Assembly: GCF_902459465.1 (NCBI RefSeq)
Contig: NC_047063.1
Location: forward strand, 20,425,685-20,489,684
Reading direction: 5' to 3'
Source: Asterias rubens
Taxonomy: Eukaryota > Echinodermata > Asteroidea > Forcipulatida > Asteriidae
DNA length: 64,000 nt
The stretch's first letter is position 1, and the number at the start of each line of letters is the position of its first letter. The translations under genes were made by a program, and so were the position numbers. This document shows positions 1 through 9,199 of this stretch, piece by piece. The notes beneath the pieces were generated by a model. The model worked only from the letters and a program-made list of their open reading frames with translations. It made no database searches and was not told the origin of the DNA.

Positions 1-496
1 TGAGAAATCGGCTGGGATACTGCTTTTGCTTTAAGTGGATCGAGGGAACTTCCAATCTCGTACTAACTTCACTTCCGTGGAGTGAGTTCTTAATTAATTG
101 TCTCTACAGTGTTTCTTTTAGAAAAGAGAAAGCAATGTTTTTTACCTGGCGAGATTCCAAAACTCGATGTTTGAAATAATTAAAAACCTAAAGATATTCA
201 GTTTTCTCGTGGCTTCGATGACCCGGAGCTTAAGCTATGACATGTTTATTTCATCTAATGTCAGGTCACATAAAGTTTGGATACTGCGTTGGATGTTGTC
301 CACATGGGCTTGGGCCAAAGGGGTGGGTGACATTTTAAATTCCAGTCATGAAGCTCATCGATAATAAAAACAAAATGCCAGTGTCTATCCTCCAGCAGCC
401 GATTTCACGAAAGTAGTGCATAACTTGCGTTATGAAAACAAGTTTATTAGTAAGAATATACTGCTGCATAAATTCGCCTGCCTCACCATCTCTCCA

Positions 497-660
497 GTGA
501 ATTGCAATATGCTGCCAATCCAGCCAGGAACACCGGGGTGAACCCATTTTGTTTTCGATAAGTGTACTGGGTTCTTTTACATGCGTTTACACAACACATG
601 GGACCAACAGCTTTAAGTACCATCCAAAGGACAGAGCAATGGAGTAGTGACATGACTGGG
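497..660. repeat. Interspersed repeat relic, copy 1
   Basis: Shares recognisable blocks with 9012-9160: a GGG(C/G)GAACC core, TTTTCGATAA, a CTGGGTT block, and the ACACATGGGACCAA / ACACAGGACCAAA block. It has no coding potential, and no ends or target duplication could be defined. Family unknown. Confidence 0.5.
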
Positions 661-1410
661 ATTTGTAGAGGTTTATTGCGTAGCAGTATTTTGCCTTTTT
701 TTTTTTTTTTTTTTAAATCAACTTCCTTCAGCCCAGGATGAGGGACAAACACACAGAGCGTGTGTGGGGGACAAATTGCCCTTTAACACCGTACTAATAG
801 AGGAAGCTCAACTTTTTGTTTTAGTTTACATATGGGCTCAATATTTCTTATTTCTACCATAAATTCAGACGAACAAAAGCCCATCTGAATAAAGGGGGGA
901 TACAGACCTTTGATCTGTGCTGGAATAAAAGTTGAATGTACTTTTGTTTCTTCTGAATCAACATACACGTCAGAAGAAATCGCTCAGAGATGTTTTGTAC
1001 CCAAATGAAAAAGAGTGATATTATACATAATATAGACTATGTAAACCTTTTTTACAACAAGTGTGACCTTGTACATTCTTTGGGTATTCCGGCAGTCAAG
1101 GTACTGCACTGGTCAAAATTTTATGGGAAAGTTGACATTTTGTGTCATAATTTCCACATAAATCCAACAGTTATGAAAGTAAAAGCTGGACAGGTTTTGA
1201 GATGTGCCCCCTTTCATCATACCAAAAGTTGAATTGGACAGTGAAATCTCCATAAATTATAAGATGTTATGATTTCTTCTAATGGGCTGTGTACAAATCG
1301 TGCCTGCAGGAAATCCAGGCTCTATGGCTCTTTTGTAAACATGGGATGTCACAGTTTGTCCCCGTGGTACAAACCATCGACAGATGTTCTTGACTGTTAA
1401 TTAATTGGTT

Positions 1411-1431
1411 CTATTTTGTTTCTCTCTGTAG
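1411..1431 (+). promoter_or_regulatory. Putative 3' splice acceptor before the nuclease-helicase exon
   Basis: A pyrimidine-rich run ends in TGTAG, with AG at 1430-1431, eight bases before the first in-frame ATG (1440). This favours 1432 as the exon start. The frame stays open upstream only through a non-ATG codon inside the tract. A coding exon could join in phase (two bases, then codons), so the protein may be longer at its N-terminus than annotated. Confidence 0.55.
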
Positions 1432-1439
1432 TTACAATC

Positions 1440-3674
1440 ATGGCTTCAAACATTGAACCCGTCCAGTCTGTGCCGTGCCCAGCTTGCTTTGCCAAGGACC
1501 CCGTGGTAGAACATCTTGACCCGTTGGATACCCAGGATTTGAGTGTAACTCTGCACAGTTCAGGAGAGACGATATCCTTCAAAGACGCAACAACGACTTA
1601 CCTTAAAGACCACTACCCAAACTTATCTTATACTACTTACCGGGTTCCTGCTGCCTCCTTTTACAGAAATACAGGGAATCTCGACTTGAAACCAAACAAT
1701 GAAGTACCAGAGAAAGAGGTCACACATCGTTTCCAGAAAGACGCCGTGGAGAAGGTTGTAAAATGTTTCCACGCGTGGGGCTGTGAACATCGGAAAGGCA
1801 TGCTTGTTCTCAGTGAGTATGATATGCACAACTATCTAAGAGCTGTGAAAACAGGGAGTAAGAAACGGACAACAATTGACGGCGAGCATGACGTCATGGT
1901 GATTCACCTAAACACTGGAGTTACATTCGTTCAAGTCAAGAGTGTTAAAACAACCAGCGCCGACAAAACCATGCGTAGGCAGACACAAAGTGCCTTCAAA
2001 CAAGTCACTAAAGATGAGAAAGCCTTCCGCGAGATGAATGCTGACCTAGACTTCATTTCAACGGTGCCCGTTGTTGGCTTTGTTGCACTGCCTAACCTGA
2101 CACGCGATCACTTAAGTATAATGGGTATGTGTGACGCTCACAAAATACAAGTGCTGACTAGTGAAGATTTAGAGTCGCCAACAGAATTTAATGAGTCGGT
2201 CGGGAAACGGTTCCAGGCAGGAGAAAGCCTTGGCTTAGAGAACTACAAGGAATTGTGCGGGAGATACGTTGGACTGGCGTCCGTTGTACGGATTCGAACT
2301 CTGCCAGACGCCATCAAGAAAACTAGTGCGAAGGTCGGGAAAATTCTGTTGACTCCTCAACAGAATGAGATAATCAGAGTTGGCAATCGACGGCAAGTCA
2401 TCTTCGGAGATTACGGTACGGGGAAGTCTTTGATCTTAGCCAAACAGGCCGAGAAGATAGTAACAAGTGAAGATGGATTGCAAGGGATCGTCTTCGTTGT
2501 ATCGTGTACAAGTATGAATCTGTCGAGTAACGATGGGTTAGGTCGCTTGCTGCGCTCTCCAAGTCATCTCGTGTCACAATTCCGGAACCTGTTCTCTGAG
2601 CCAATGTCACCTTCCATCAAGATCATGTCCATAGCTGATCTTGTCCTCTACTGCTTCCCTGATACTGATCCGTACTCTGTGTGTTTCAGCCCCGCATTGA
2701 TGGCAAAGCTCACCCGAGGCGTCCTATCAAAGCACCCAAAAGCTCACATCATGTGGGACGAGGTCCCATTTGTACTCAGTTTGGACTGGATACCTTTTAA
2801 AGATCTTTGTGAGCAATACCCATGTACATTTTTCTGGATATCCATATCATTAGAAGGGTACTTTGCGACGAATGCTACGGGGTACGTAGATCCCATTGAG
2901 AATGCACTCACACCATACTTTAATATATCATGGCTCACCAGGTGTATGCGAATGACGCGGAATGGTTTTCGGTTTTACCAGGCCTTGAAGCCTAGTCATA
3001 TGGACAAAAGAACCTACCAAACAGCAAGTGGGAACGCAGTTGACGGGTGTGTTCCTCGGTGGTACCCTCTACAGAAATGCTCCTGTGGAATCACTGACCC
3101 TTTGAGTTGCACATGTATTCAACCTCGTTTTACCCATACACTGAAGTATATATGGGGGCTTCTTAAGAACATCGAGCCATCATCTGTTTCTTTTGTCTTG
3201 GGTGACACTGATTTCGACATAAATCACTTCCTAATGAATGTTGTGCGCAAGGCGTGTAAAACGTTACAAATCCCAGTAGATGCTTCGCCAACATCCGATG
3301 ATGATAACCACTCAACGCAAGAGATGTCAGAGGTTGTCGCATCAGGGTCTAAGTGCCGAGTTGTGGATCGCGTCAGTTTCAGAGGTTGCGAGAGTCCTGT
3401 TATTATCGTCATTGAGGAAGAATCGATTTTATCCATGGTTCCGTACGGTAGGAATATGATACTGAACTACTTGCCAGCGGTGATCTCCCGCGCTCTTGGT
3501 CAGATCTTCATCATCACTTTCCGACGTTATGAAATAGGTAGCGATGACGTTGGTTGTACCTTTCATTTGGATTCACATCTTAACATTCTAGCGGCAAACA
3601 CATTTATTCTGGAGTGCCAAGTTCCTGCTGACTCTTCCACCAAATACACATGCCAGCCTTTAAAGGGACCATAA
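1440..3674 (+). CDS. PD-(D/E)XK (Mrr/NERD-like) nuclease fused to SF1-type helicase/P-loop NTPase; single coding exon
   Basis: Uninterrupted frame of 744 residues. The start is the first ATG (1440), just after a 3' splice site. Residues 13-16 form CPAC. Residues 148-167 read GEHD...VQVKS, so D151 and Q165-x-K167 sit where PD-(D/E)XK enzymes carry D and (E/Q)xK; Mrr-type enzymes use QxK and NERD domains ExK. Residues 323-330 are a Walker A, GDYGTGKS. D440-E441, after a hydrophobic stretch (HIMWDE), make Walker B. C547-x-C-x7-C-x-C559 could bind zinc. Near the C-terminus, FRGCESPVIIVI and a later ISRALGQIFII resemble SF1 helicase motifs V and VI. The likely role is ATP-dependent nucleic-acid processing; target, pathway and localisation are unknown. 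The long intronless frame contrasts with the 16-exon FAM120 gene in the same window. A diverged relic lies at 25.2-25.8 kb. It could be a family expanded in marine invertebrates, a retrocopy, or an old transfer; the sequence alone does not decide. The P-loop call is firm, the nuclease call moderate. Confidence 0.8.
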   Translation: MASNIEPVQSVPCPACFAKDPVVEHLDPLDTQDLSVTLHSSGETISFKDATTTYLKDHYPNLSYTTYRVPAASFYRNTGNLDLKPNNEVPEKEVTHRFQKDAVEKVVKCFHAWGCEHRKGMLVLSEYDMHNYLRAVKTGSKKRTTIDGEHDVMVIHLNTGVTFVQVKSVKTTSADKTMRRQTQSAFKQVTKDEKAFREMNADLDFISTVPVVGFVALPNLTRDHLSIMGMCDAHKIQVLTSEDLESPTEFNESVGKRFQAGESLGLENYKELCGRYVGLASVVRIRTLPDAIKKTSAKVGKILLTPQQNEIIRVGNRRQVIFGDYGTGKSLILAKQAEKIVTSEDGLQGIVFVVSCTSMNLSSNDGLGRLLRSPSHLVSQFRNLFSEPMSPSIKIMSIADLVLYCFPDTDPYSVCFSPALMAKLTRGVLSKHPKAHIMWDEVPFVLSLDWIPFKDLCEQYPCTFFWISISLEGYFATNATGYVDPIENALTPYFNISWLTRCMRMTRNGFRFYQALKPSHMDKRTYQTASGNAVDGCVPRWYPLQKCSCGITDPLSCTCIQPRFTHTLKYIWGLLKNIEPSSVSFVLGDTDFDINHFLMNVVRKACKTLQIPVDASPTSDDDNHSTQEMSEVVASGSKCRVVDRVSFRGCESPVIIVIEEESILSMVPYGRNMILNYLPAVISRALGQIFIITFRRYEIGSDDVGCTFHLDSHLNILAANTFILECQVPADSSTKYTCQPLKGP

Positions 3675-3770
3675 TTGGTTGCTTCCGTTAACCACGCCTG
3701 GGGTAAAGTTTATTTCATGCTTCTTAGCTTTGCTTGTGCATAAAAAATAGTTTTACTCTATCGGACGACA

Positions 3771-4008
3771 CAAGTCCATAGGCCAGATCAGATATTGGTA
3801 CCACCTGAGGTGGCAAAACATAAATGGTGCCAAATGCTTCGTAGTACAAAAACATATGAAAGCAACTCCAAATGAGTAGCTTAGTGTATGTTTTCTTAGC
3901 TCATTGTGACCAGGCTTAAAGAGTAGCCATTTACTACCACTAAGTTACCACCCTGTGATTGCTTGGCACCTCAGGTGGTACTAATAAGTCAAATTTTGGC
4001 CCATGGAC
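3771..4008. mobile_element. MITE with ~47-bp terminal inverted repeats
   Basis: Left end (AGTCCATAGGCCA ... TACCACCTGAGGTGGCAA, 3771-3817) is matched in reverse complement by 3961-4008. The interior is AT-rich and non-coding. It sits about 100 bp after the stop codon of the nuclease-helicase gene. No target duplication was resolved. Confidence 0.7.
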
Positions 4009-4329
4009 TAAATATATTACACTGACAAATCAGTCTGATTCCATAAGTAATTAACATTCAAAGCATGGGTAGCGGCCGCCTTGACCGCTTGAACGCGGTC
4101 GCCTTGACCGAAGAGTTACACAAAGTTTAGACCATTATATCTAATAGTAAAATAATTTGGGGAGCAGTATTATTGTAGTATTTACAATATTATACATAAT
4201 AAATTATTAATAGGTTCCGTTAACCACGCCTTTGTTCGAATTTAGAGCACTGCCATTTAGGCTCATCAGACATGGTGTACGTTTCAGAGCACAATGCTCT
4301 TTCTACTAAATTAGCAATTACGAATGTAC

Positions 4330-5030
4330 TTAAAAACACTGGACACTATTGGTAATTGTCAAAGACTAGTCTTCACATATGCATAAAATAACAAACCTGT
4401 GGAAATTTGAGTTCAATCGGTCATCGAAGTTGCGAGATAATTCATTTCCATTCAGTCGATACGGAGTATCGGATGATGGCCCTCCAACCTGGTCCTCCAT
4501 CGCTGTACGCAGCTCTTCCCGTCGTAGGCCAGGGGCAGAGCCCCGACACAAGGTGTCCACAAAGGTGGACTGTGCTCTGCCTCGGGAACAGCTTCCCTGA
4601 GTAGGGGGCCCATAGCACCAGCCTGCTCACTGCCAGCTCAGTATGTCTGAGACAGTGACCTGCTAATTTCAGCCTTCTTGTCCTAATCTTGGTGCTAACT
4701 CTCGGTAGTCCACCGTAGAGCTCCAGGTTTGTAACATGCCTCTCCCAATGAATCTGTTAAATCTGCGAGATAATAATGAAAGAAAAAACACCCTTGTCAC
4801 ACGAAGTTGTGTGCTTTCAGATGCTTGATTTCGAGACCTCAAATCCTAAATCAGAGGTCTCAAAATCAAGTTCGTGGAAAATTACTTCTTTCTCGAAAAC
4901 TACTTCACTTCAGAGGGAGCCGTTTCTCACAATGTTTTATACTATCAACCTCTCCCCATTACTCGTTACCAAGTAAGGTTTTATGCTAATAATTATTTGA
5001 GTAATAACAAATAGTGTCCACTACCTTTAA
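4330..5030 (+). mobile_element. TTAA MITE family A, copy 1 (interrupted by a 323-bp insertion)
   Basis: Begins at TTAA followed by the GGACACTATTGGTAATTG end and finishes with the inverse AATAGTGTCCACTACCTTTAA. The interior carries the family's hairpin: GATTTCGAGACCTCAAAT facing its complement around 4827-4870. It is split at 4440/4764 by another element. Confidence 0.8.
4441..4763. mobile_element. 323-bp insertion in a family A MITE, flanked by 10-bp TSD
   Basis: The host MITE is interrupted. TGCGAGATAA occurs at 4431-4440 and again at 4764-4773, whereas intact copies have it once. The insert is relatively GC-rich and lacks clear inverted ends; the 10-bp duplication fits a retroposed or cut-and-paste fragment. 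I do not recognise its family. Confidence 0.7.
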
Positions 5031-5061
5031 TAAAGACATAAAGCTGTTGAGAATAAACACA

Positions 5062-5195
5062 TTTCAATTGGTGTTTTCGTGGACCCGTCTGCGGCTTTTG
5101 ATACTGTAAACTATGTTATTTTCATTGCAAAATTAGAACACACCAGTGTTCGGGGATTACCCTTAGACTGGTGCAAGAGCTATTTTTTTTTCTGT
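5062..5195 (+). mobile_element. Non-LTR retrotransposon reverse transcriptase fragment (N-terminal RT motifs)
   Basis: Translation of about 5070-5195 gives GVFVDPSAAFDTVNYVIF, then LEHTSVRGLPLDWCKSYF. These match the (F/L)DLSKAFDTVNH...LE..GIRG.PLDWF.SYL region of CR1/L2/Rex-type reverse transcriptases. The fragment breaks up after about 5195. No intact ORF. Confidence 0.8.
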
Positions 5196-5443
5196 CTTAA
5201 AAACAGTTTTTTTGTGTTTTTAAATATAACCTGTTAACTAATAGTTCTATTTTCCTAACTCTGTAAAAACTTTGAATGATGTCATCCTTTTGGTTGTTTT
5301 ATTTTTTAGATTACATGCTTATGCATGAAAAATAGTTTTAGTCTTTACGACGACACAATAATTACACTGACATGACACGGGCAGCGGCAGCAGAACTGGG
5401 GTGCTGGTGTTATCTTTAGGTTATAGATCGCCGTCATGATGCC

Positions 5444-5880
5444 ATGCCTCTTCTAAGATTGCTTCATTGGTTACCAATTAAACAGAGGATTGTATTAAGA
5501 TTCTTTAAACCGTTTACAAGTTCTTCCACAATCAGGCACCAGTGTATTTTAATGAATGTCTTGAGTTGTGTCGACCTTTGCGGCACAAATCTTCGCTCCA
5601 ATGCAGATCCATTTCGCCTTACTTTTCACATGACTCGTAGTAAGGCGGGAGATCGTACATTCACTGTAATATCAGCTAAGGAGTGGAATGAACTTCTCTC
5701 CTATATTAAATCTGCTCCATCAGTGGATGTGTTTAATAGGGTTTTCAAAACATACCTCTTTCCTAATTGATTTTGTATTGTTGTTTTGTATGTATAATGT
5801 TTCATTTTTTGCTCTTTCTATAATGTAAGCGCTGTGATATGGTTTTAATAAATAGCGTACCTAAATGCATAATAATAATA
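5444..5880 (+). mobile_element. CR1/L2-type LINE 3' end: C-terminus of RT ORF plus 3' tail
   Basis: The frame ending at 5770 contains LRLLHWLPIKQRI near its start and later AKEWNELLSYIKSAPSVDVF and KTYLFPN, typical of the C-terminus of CR1/L2/Rex-type ORF2 proteins. It is followed by a 3' tail with a TAAGCGCTGTG block, an AAATAGCG block and a terminal (ATA)n run at about 5868-5882. It is a 5'-truncated, degenerate copy. Confidence 0.75.
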
Positions 5881-5959
5881 ATTAAATCAACCATTAATAT
5901 ATATTTGACAAGTAGAAAGCAAATCATTTAATGTAATTCACCAACCCCATTGTATAAAT

Positions 5960-6195
5960 TAATTTCTGGTGTGGTTCCACAAGGTACTAGGTCCGTTATG
6001 GTTTCTTATTATTTACAAATGATATTTGTAATTCTTCTGATTTGATCTCATTCTGTTTGTTTGCAGACGATACGAACTTACTATAATCATGACAATGTAG
6101 ATGTGGCTATGAATAATTTGAATGTAGAACTTCACAAAACAAGCAATCGTCTCATATCTAATAAGTTACTCAAGTCTAATTGCATAATTTTTAAA
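5960..6195 (+). mobile_element. LINE reverse transcriptase fragment (GVPQG / FADD region)
   Basis: Frameshifted translation gives SGVVPQGTRS, then SHSVCLQ..., then LNVELHKTSNRLISNKLL. This corresponds to the SGVPQGS..GPLLF...FADDTNL...L..WLISNKL segment of non-LTR RT. It lies downstream of the C-terminal piece at 5444-5770, so the order is not that of one intact element. Confidence 0.7.
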
Positions 6196-6231
6196 CTACC
6201 ACCCCCCAAAAAAAAGAACTTGTAATGTGAC

Positions 6232-6550
6232 CCTTTCCAAGGACACACCGCTTGGGTAGGGCGAGTTGGTAAATAAACAAGTGTTTGTAACCGTTTGTTG
6301 GAATATGGTTAGAAAGATGTTTTAAAAATAGAATAATATGATCCACACAAATATGCCTCGAAACTGGGTGGTTATCCTTTTACTTTGCGAACTAAAATAC
6401 GGTCGGCCATTTAGTGAGTCACAGATTTGACTCCACAAAATGGCGTGCCGTGTTGGATCACCACGTATCGGGAAAACCGTGCAATTTCGTGGCATTTTTG
6501 TGTGAATCATTGTATTCTACTTTTAAAATATCTTTCTCCTGATAATTCCA
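6232..6550 (+). mobile_element. TTAA MITE family B, copy 1 (diverged, end-truncated)
   Basis: Matches the palindromic family best seen at 25795-26174: CGAGTTGGT near the left, AGAAAGATGTTTTAAAA, ATGATCCACACAAAT, a central GGCCATTTA palindrome and the inverse half to about 6550. The terminal AAGGAACACG part is degenerate at the left and missing at the right. Confidence 0.7.
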
Positions 6551-6789
6551 CAAGAAAACAGCATTTGGAAAATATTAATATGTTTTCGTTTCTTCTCATA
6601 TTGCCTGAAACTGGTAGCCTGTGAATAGTTGCTTATTAAAGACGTGGACGTTATTTCTCTTGACGTTTTTTAAATTTTCTTTATTAAGTTTTTTCCCGCC
6701 TATGATTTTTCAGATTGAAAAGGGTTGATTTTTTTCCCCGTCAATATTAAAAAGTGGAGTCTGTAAAAAACGTAACGGTAAATTGGCAC

Positions 6790-7172
6790 TTAAAGCGATG
6801 GACACTATTTTGTAGACCAGTCTTCTCACCTAGTGTTTCTCAACATATGACATATTTGTATGCATAAATAACAAATCTGTGAAAATTTGAGCTCGATTGG
6901 TCGTCGGAGTTGCGAGATGACTATATGAAAAAAAGAAAAAACACCCTTGTCACATGAAGTTGTGTGCTCTCAGATGCCTGACTTCAAGACCTCAAATTCT
7001 AAATCTGAGGTTTCGAAATCAAATTGGTGGAAAACTACTTCTTTCTCGAAAACTACGTCACTTCAGAGGGAGCCGTTTCTCACAATTTTGTATACTATCA
7101 ACCTCTCCCCATTACTAAGTGAGGTTTTATGGTAATAATTATTATGAGTAATTACCAATAGTGTCCACTATA
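6790..7172 (+). mobile_element. TTAA MITE family A, copy 2
   Basis: Left end is TTAAAGCGATGGACACTATT at a TTAA. The right end reads CCAATAGTGTCCACTATAAT and has lost the CCTTTAA terminus. The interior keeps the inverted GACCTCAAATTC / CTGAGGTTTCGAAATC hairpin and the CAGAGGGAGCCG block. Confidence 0.75.
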
Positions 7173-7966
7173 ATGAACGTTCGTATATCCCATTATTTAA
7201 ACACATTATTTAAAAATGTAGGTTTGAAAAGCACCGCAATTGAAATCCAGATTAATCCCAGGTAAAAACCTCTACTAAATACAGCCAGGTTTTGCGGAAA
7301 ATCCTTCTATATTTTCATTTAATTGATTTCATCGGTATCCGAAGGAACCAAGCTGCAATCGCTATACCAGAAATTACTCATCAGAAATGCATTGTTGAAT
7401 TTAAGAAATAATGCTATCAAATAATATTTGTAATGTTAACACCCCCATATGCAAAATACAATGGTCTGCTGCAATATAACTCCTTTTTCATCCGAACCTC
7501 AAAGTGGAATGTTGAATCTAATCAGATTAATAGGTTTTGCATGCTCTCAGATTCATTCCTATAATGGTTGTTGTCAAAGTGTTTGAGTAGAAGGTTTAAG
7601 AAAGTCAAGATCTCCGTCTATTTCTTCTCTTAGATGCATTAGTCAACAGGAGTTAGTCTTTTGAGCACTGCCGCTGTAATTGTTTCCTTTATCTTCTGGA
7701 AAAAATTAACTTCATAATAATAAAAACGGGTTATTTTGATCAACAATCACCTGCGCCCTAATTTTGTTATATCGCATCACCCACATCATAATTTATTAAC
7801 AATATTGTTATCTGGGTTCGGAAGACACTATATTGACCAACTGCGCCTATGCAGTGATTTATTAAGCAGTCTCTTGCATCATCACATCTGCAGGTGAGCA
7901 ACGGAATTACTACACGATAATAAAAGCAAAGCCATTTCCGGACTTTAACAGCTGATTTTGAGAAAA
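7173..7966. other. Upstream flank of GPCR copy 1, no gene seen
   Basis: AT-rich, no convincing reading frame. The last ~45 bases before the ATG (AAAGCCATTTCCGGACTTTA, then CAGCTGATTTTGAG) align with the same interval before copy 2, so the array duplication included some 5' flank. The TATA-like element of copies 2 and 3 is not evident here. Confidence 0.5.
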
Positions 7967-8947
7967 ATGGAGGAAATTCTTCCTTTGCGAATCTACCAGA
8001 CCATCGTAGGTATTCTTGGAATCCTTGGCAATGCTCTGGTCTGTTTTGTCATCTTGAAAATACCAGCCATGCAAACCCGTACAAACACTTTCATCTTCCA
8101 CCAGGCAGTGATTGATTTCTTGGGTTCTACGATGGCTCTCTTGAATAGTGAAGTCATGGTACCAGACCCCATCCCTAGCAACGCTCTCGGATGGTTCATC
8201 TGTCATGTCTGGTCTCCTTTCATTCTTTTCTTCTTGTACGTGATGTCTACGTTCAACCTGTTAGCGTTGACCATGGAGCGGTACTTGGCCATCGTTCACC
8301 CCTTCAAGCACCAGGCAGTACTCGCCGCATGGCCTCGTCTCAAAGTCGGTTTAGCATTAACAGTGTTTTGGGCTCTCGCGTTTGGCTTGAACATCTACAC
8401 TCTCGCACTTTTTCGAGAAGAAAACGGCCAATGTGTTCCAAATCTTATTCCCGGATCCAACATCATGGGGATCATAGTTATACTTATGCAATACATCTTA
8501 CCCGTAGGAATGATGTTATTCGCCTACATTCGCATCGGTAAGGAGATGAAGCGGGGAGCGGCCCGTGTCGGCCCGGCACCAGCCGCACATCTTCCCGGTG
8601 GAGCAAACGCACCAGACATGGCCAATTCCCTCCTCCGGGCCAGACGCAACACCTTCAAGATGCTCCTGATCGTTTTCATCACATTCGTGATCTGCTGGAC
8701 ACCCAACCAGGTCATCTTTCTTATGTTTAATCTTGGTTTTCAATTGACACTGACAGAATGGTTTTATTATCTCTCTGTTGCCATGGTAGCTACTAACTCT
8801 TGCGTCAACCCTTTCATTTACGCATTGAAATACCGTCAGTTTCGCAAAGGTCTACGTCGGATCTTTTCCCGTGCTCGGGAACAGACCGAGAACTCCGGTA
8901 CAGAACAATCTCTGTCCTATAATGTATCAAACCAAGTTAACACTTGA
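7967..8947 (+). CDS. Rhodopsin-like (class A) GPCR, array copy 1, intact and intronless
   Basis: 326 residues from the first ATG, which is conserved in all three copies (MEEILPLRIY). Seven hydrophobic segments: about 11-32, 42-64, 76-103, 123-149, 166-190, 229-257 and 264-287. Class A marks are N22 in TM1, D50 in TM2, C79 (start of TM3) pairing with C156 in loop 2, E104-R105-Y106 in place of DRY, W135 in TM4, P179 in TM5, C243-W-T-P246 in TM6 and N281-P-x-x-Y285 in TM7. The extracellular N-terminus is only ~10 residues with no signal peptide, against peptide-hormone receptors with long N-termini. The third inner loop has a G/A/P-rich stretch (197-216) before basic LLRARR. It should sit in the plasma membrane and signal through G proteins; the ligand is unknown. 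Tandem intronless members with variable outer loops fit lineage-expanded chemoreceptor-type GPCRs of echinoderms, but orthology was not established. Confidence 0.92.
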   Translation: MEEILPLRIYQTIVGILGILGNALVCFVILKIPAMQTRTNTFIFHQAVIDFLGSTMALLNSEVMVPDPIPSNALGWFICHVWSPFILFFLYVMSTFNLLALTMERYLAIVHPFKHQAVLAAWPRLKVGLALTVFWALAFGLNIYTLALFREENGQCVPNLIPGSNIMGIIVILMQYILPVGMMLFAYIRIGKEMKRGAARVGPAPAAHLPGGANAPDMANSLLRARRNTFKMLLIVFITFVICWTPNQVIFLMFNLGFQLTLTEWFYYLSVAMVATNSCVNPFIYALKYRQFRKGLRRIFSRAREQTENSGTEQSLSYNVSNQVNT

Positions 8948-9011
8948 AATGTAAGTGGCACGATTAATTTGAAATGAACTAAGCACCATTATGGTTAACA
9001 AGGTGCTGTTG

Positions 9012-9160
9012 TGCAATATGCTGCATTTAAACCACCGGGAACTACGGGGCGAACCTCCATCTTTTCGATAACTTCCCTGGGTTATTTAACGTGCGTCACA
9101 CGACACACAGGACCAAAGGCTCTGCGTCCCATCTGAAGGACGACGCATCATCGTTTTTTG
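9012..9160. repeat. Interspersed repeat relic, copy 2
   Basis: Diverged second copy of the repeat at 497-660, lying just downstream of GPCR copy 1. A run of ten or more G residues follows at about 9191-9202. Confidence 0.45.
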
Positions 9161-9199
9161 CTGAAAGACACAGGTGTCACGACTGGAGTCGGGGGGGGG

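Larger units (their letters stand above)
1..1431. other. Upstream region, no gene recognised
   Basis: AT-rich DNA with only short chance reading frames. It contains a repeat relic (about 497-660) that recurs near 9012-9160, and a T-run around 697-715. The last bases are a pyrimidine-rich tract ending in AG at 1430-1431, which looks like a 3' splice site for the coding exon that follows. The DNA between may therefore be an intron or 5' leader of that gene, but no upstream exon could be identified. Confidence 0.5.

Noticed and set aside
483-752. 89-codon minus-strand frame
   Set aside because: Overlaps a dispersed repeat (also at 9012-9160) and a homopolymer run giving poly-Lys.
990-1232. 80-codon frame upstream of the nuclease-helicase exon
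   Set aside because: Could have been an upstream exon, but it has no convincing donor site or recognisable domain.
8191-8743. Antisense and alternative-frame reading frames over the GPCR genes (also at 16148-16867 and 23121-23966)
   Set aside because: They mirror each other only because the underlying GPCR genes are paralogous; no protein-like features.
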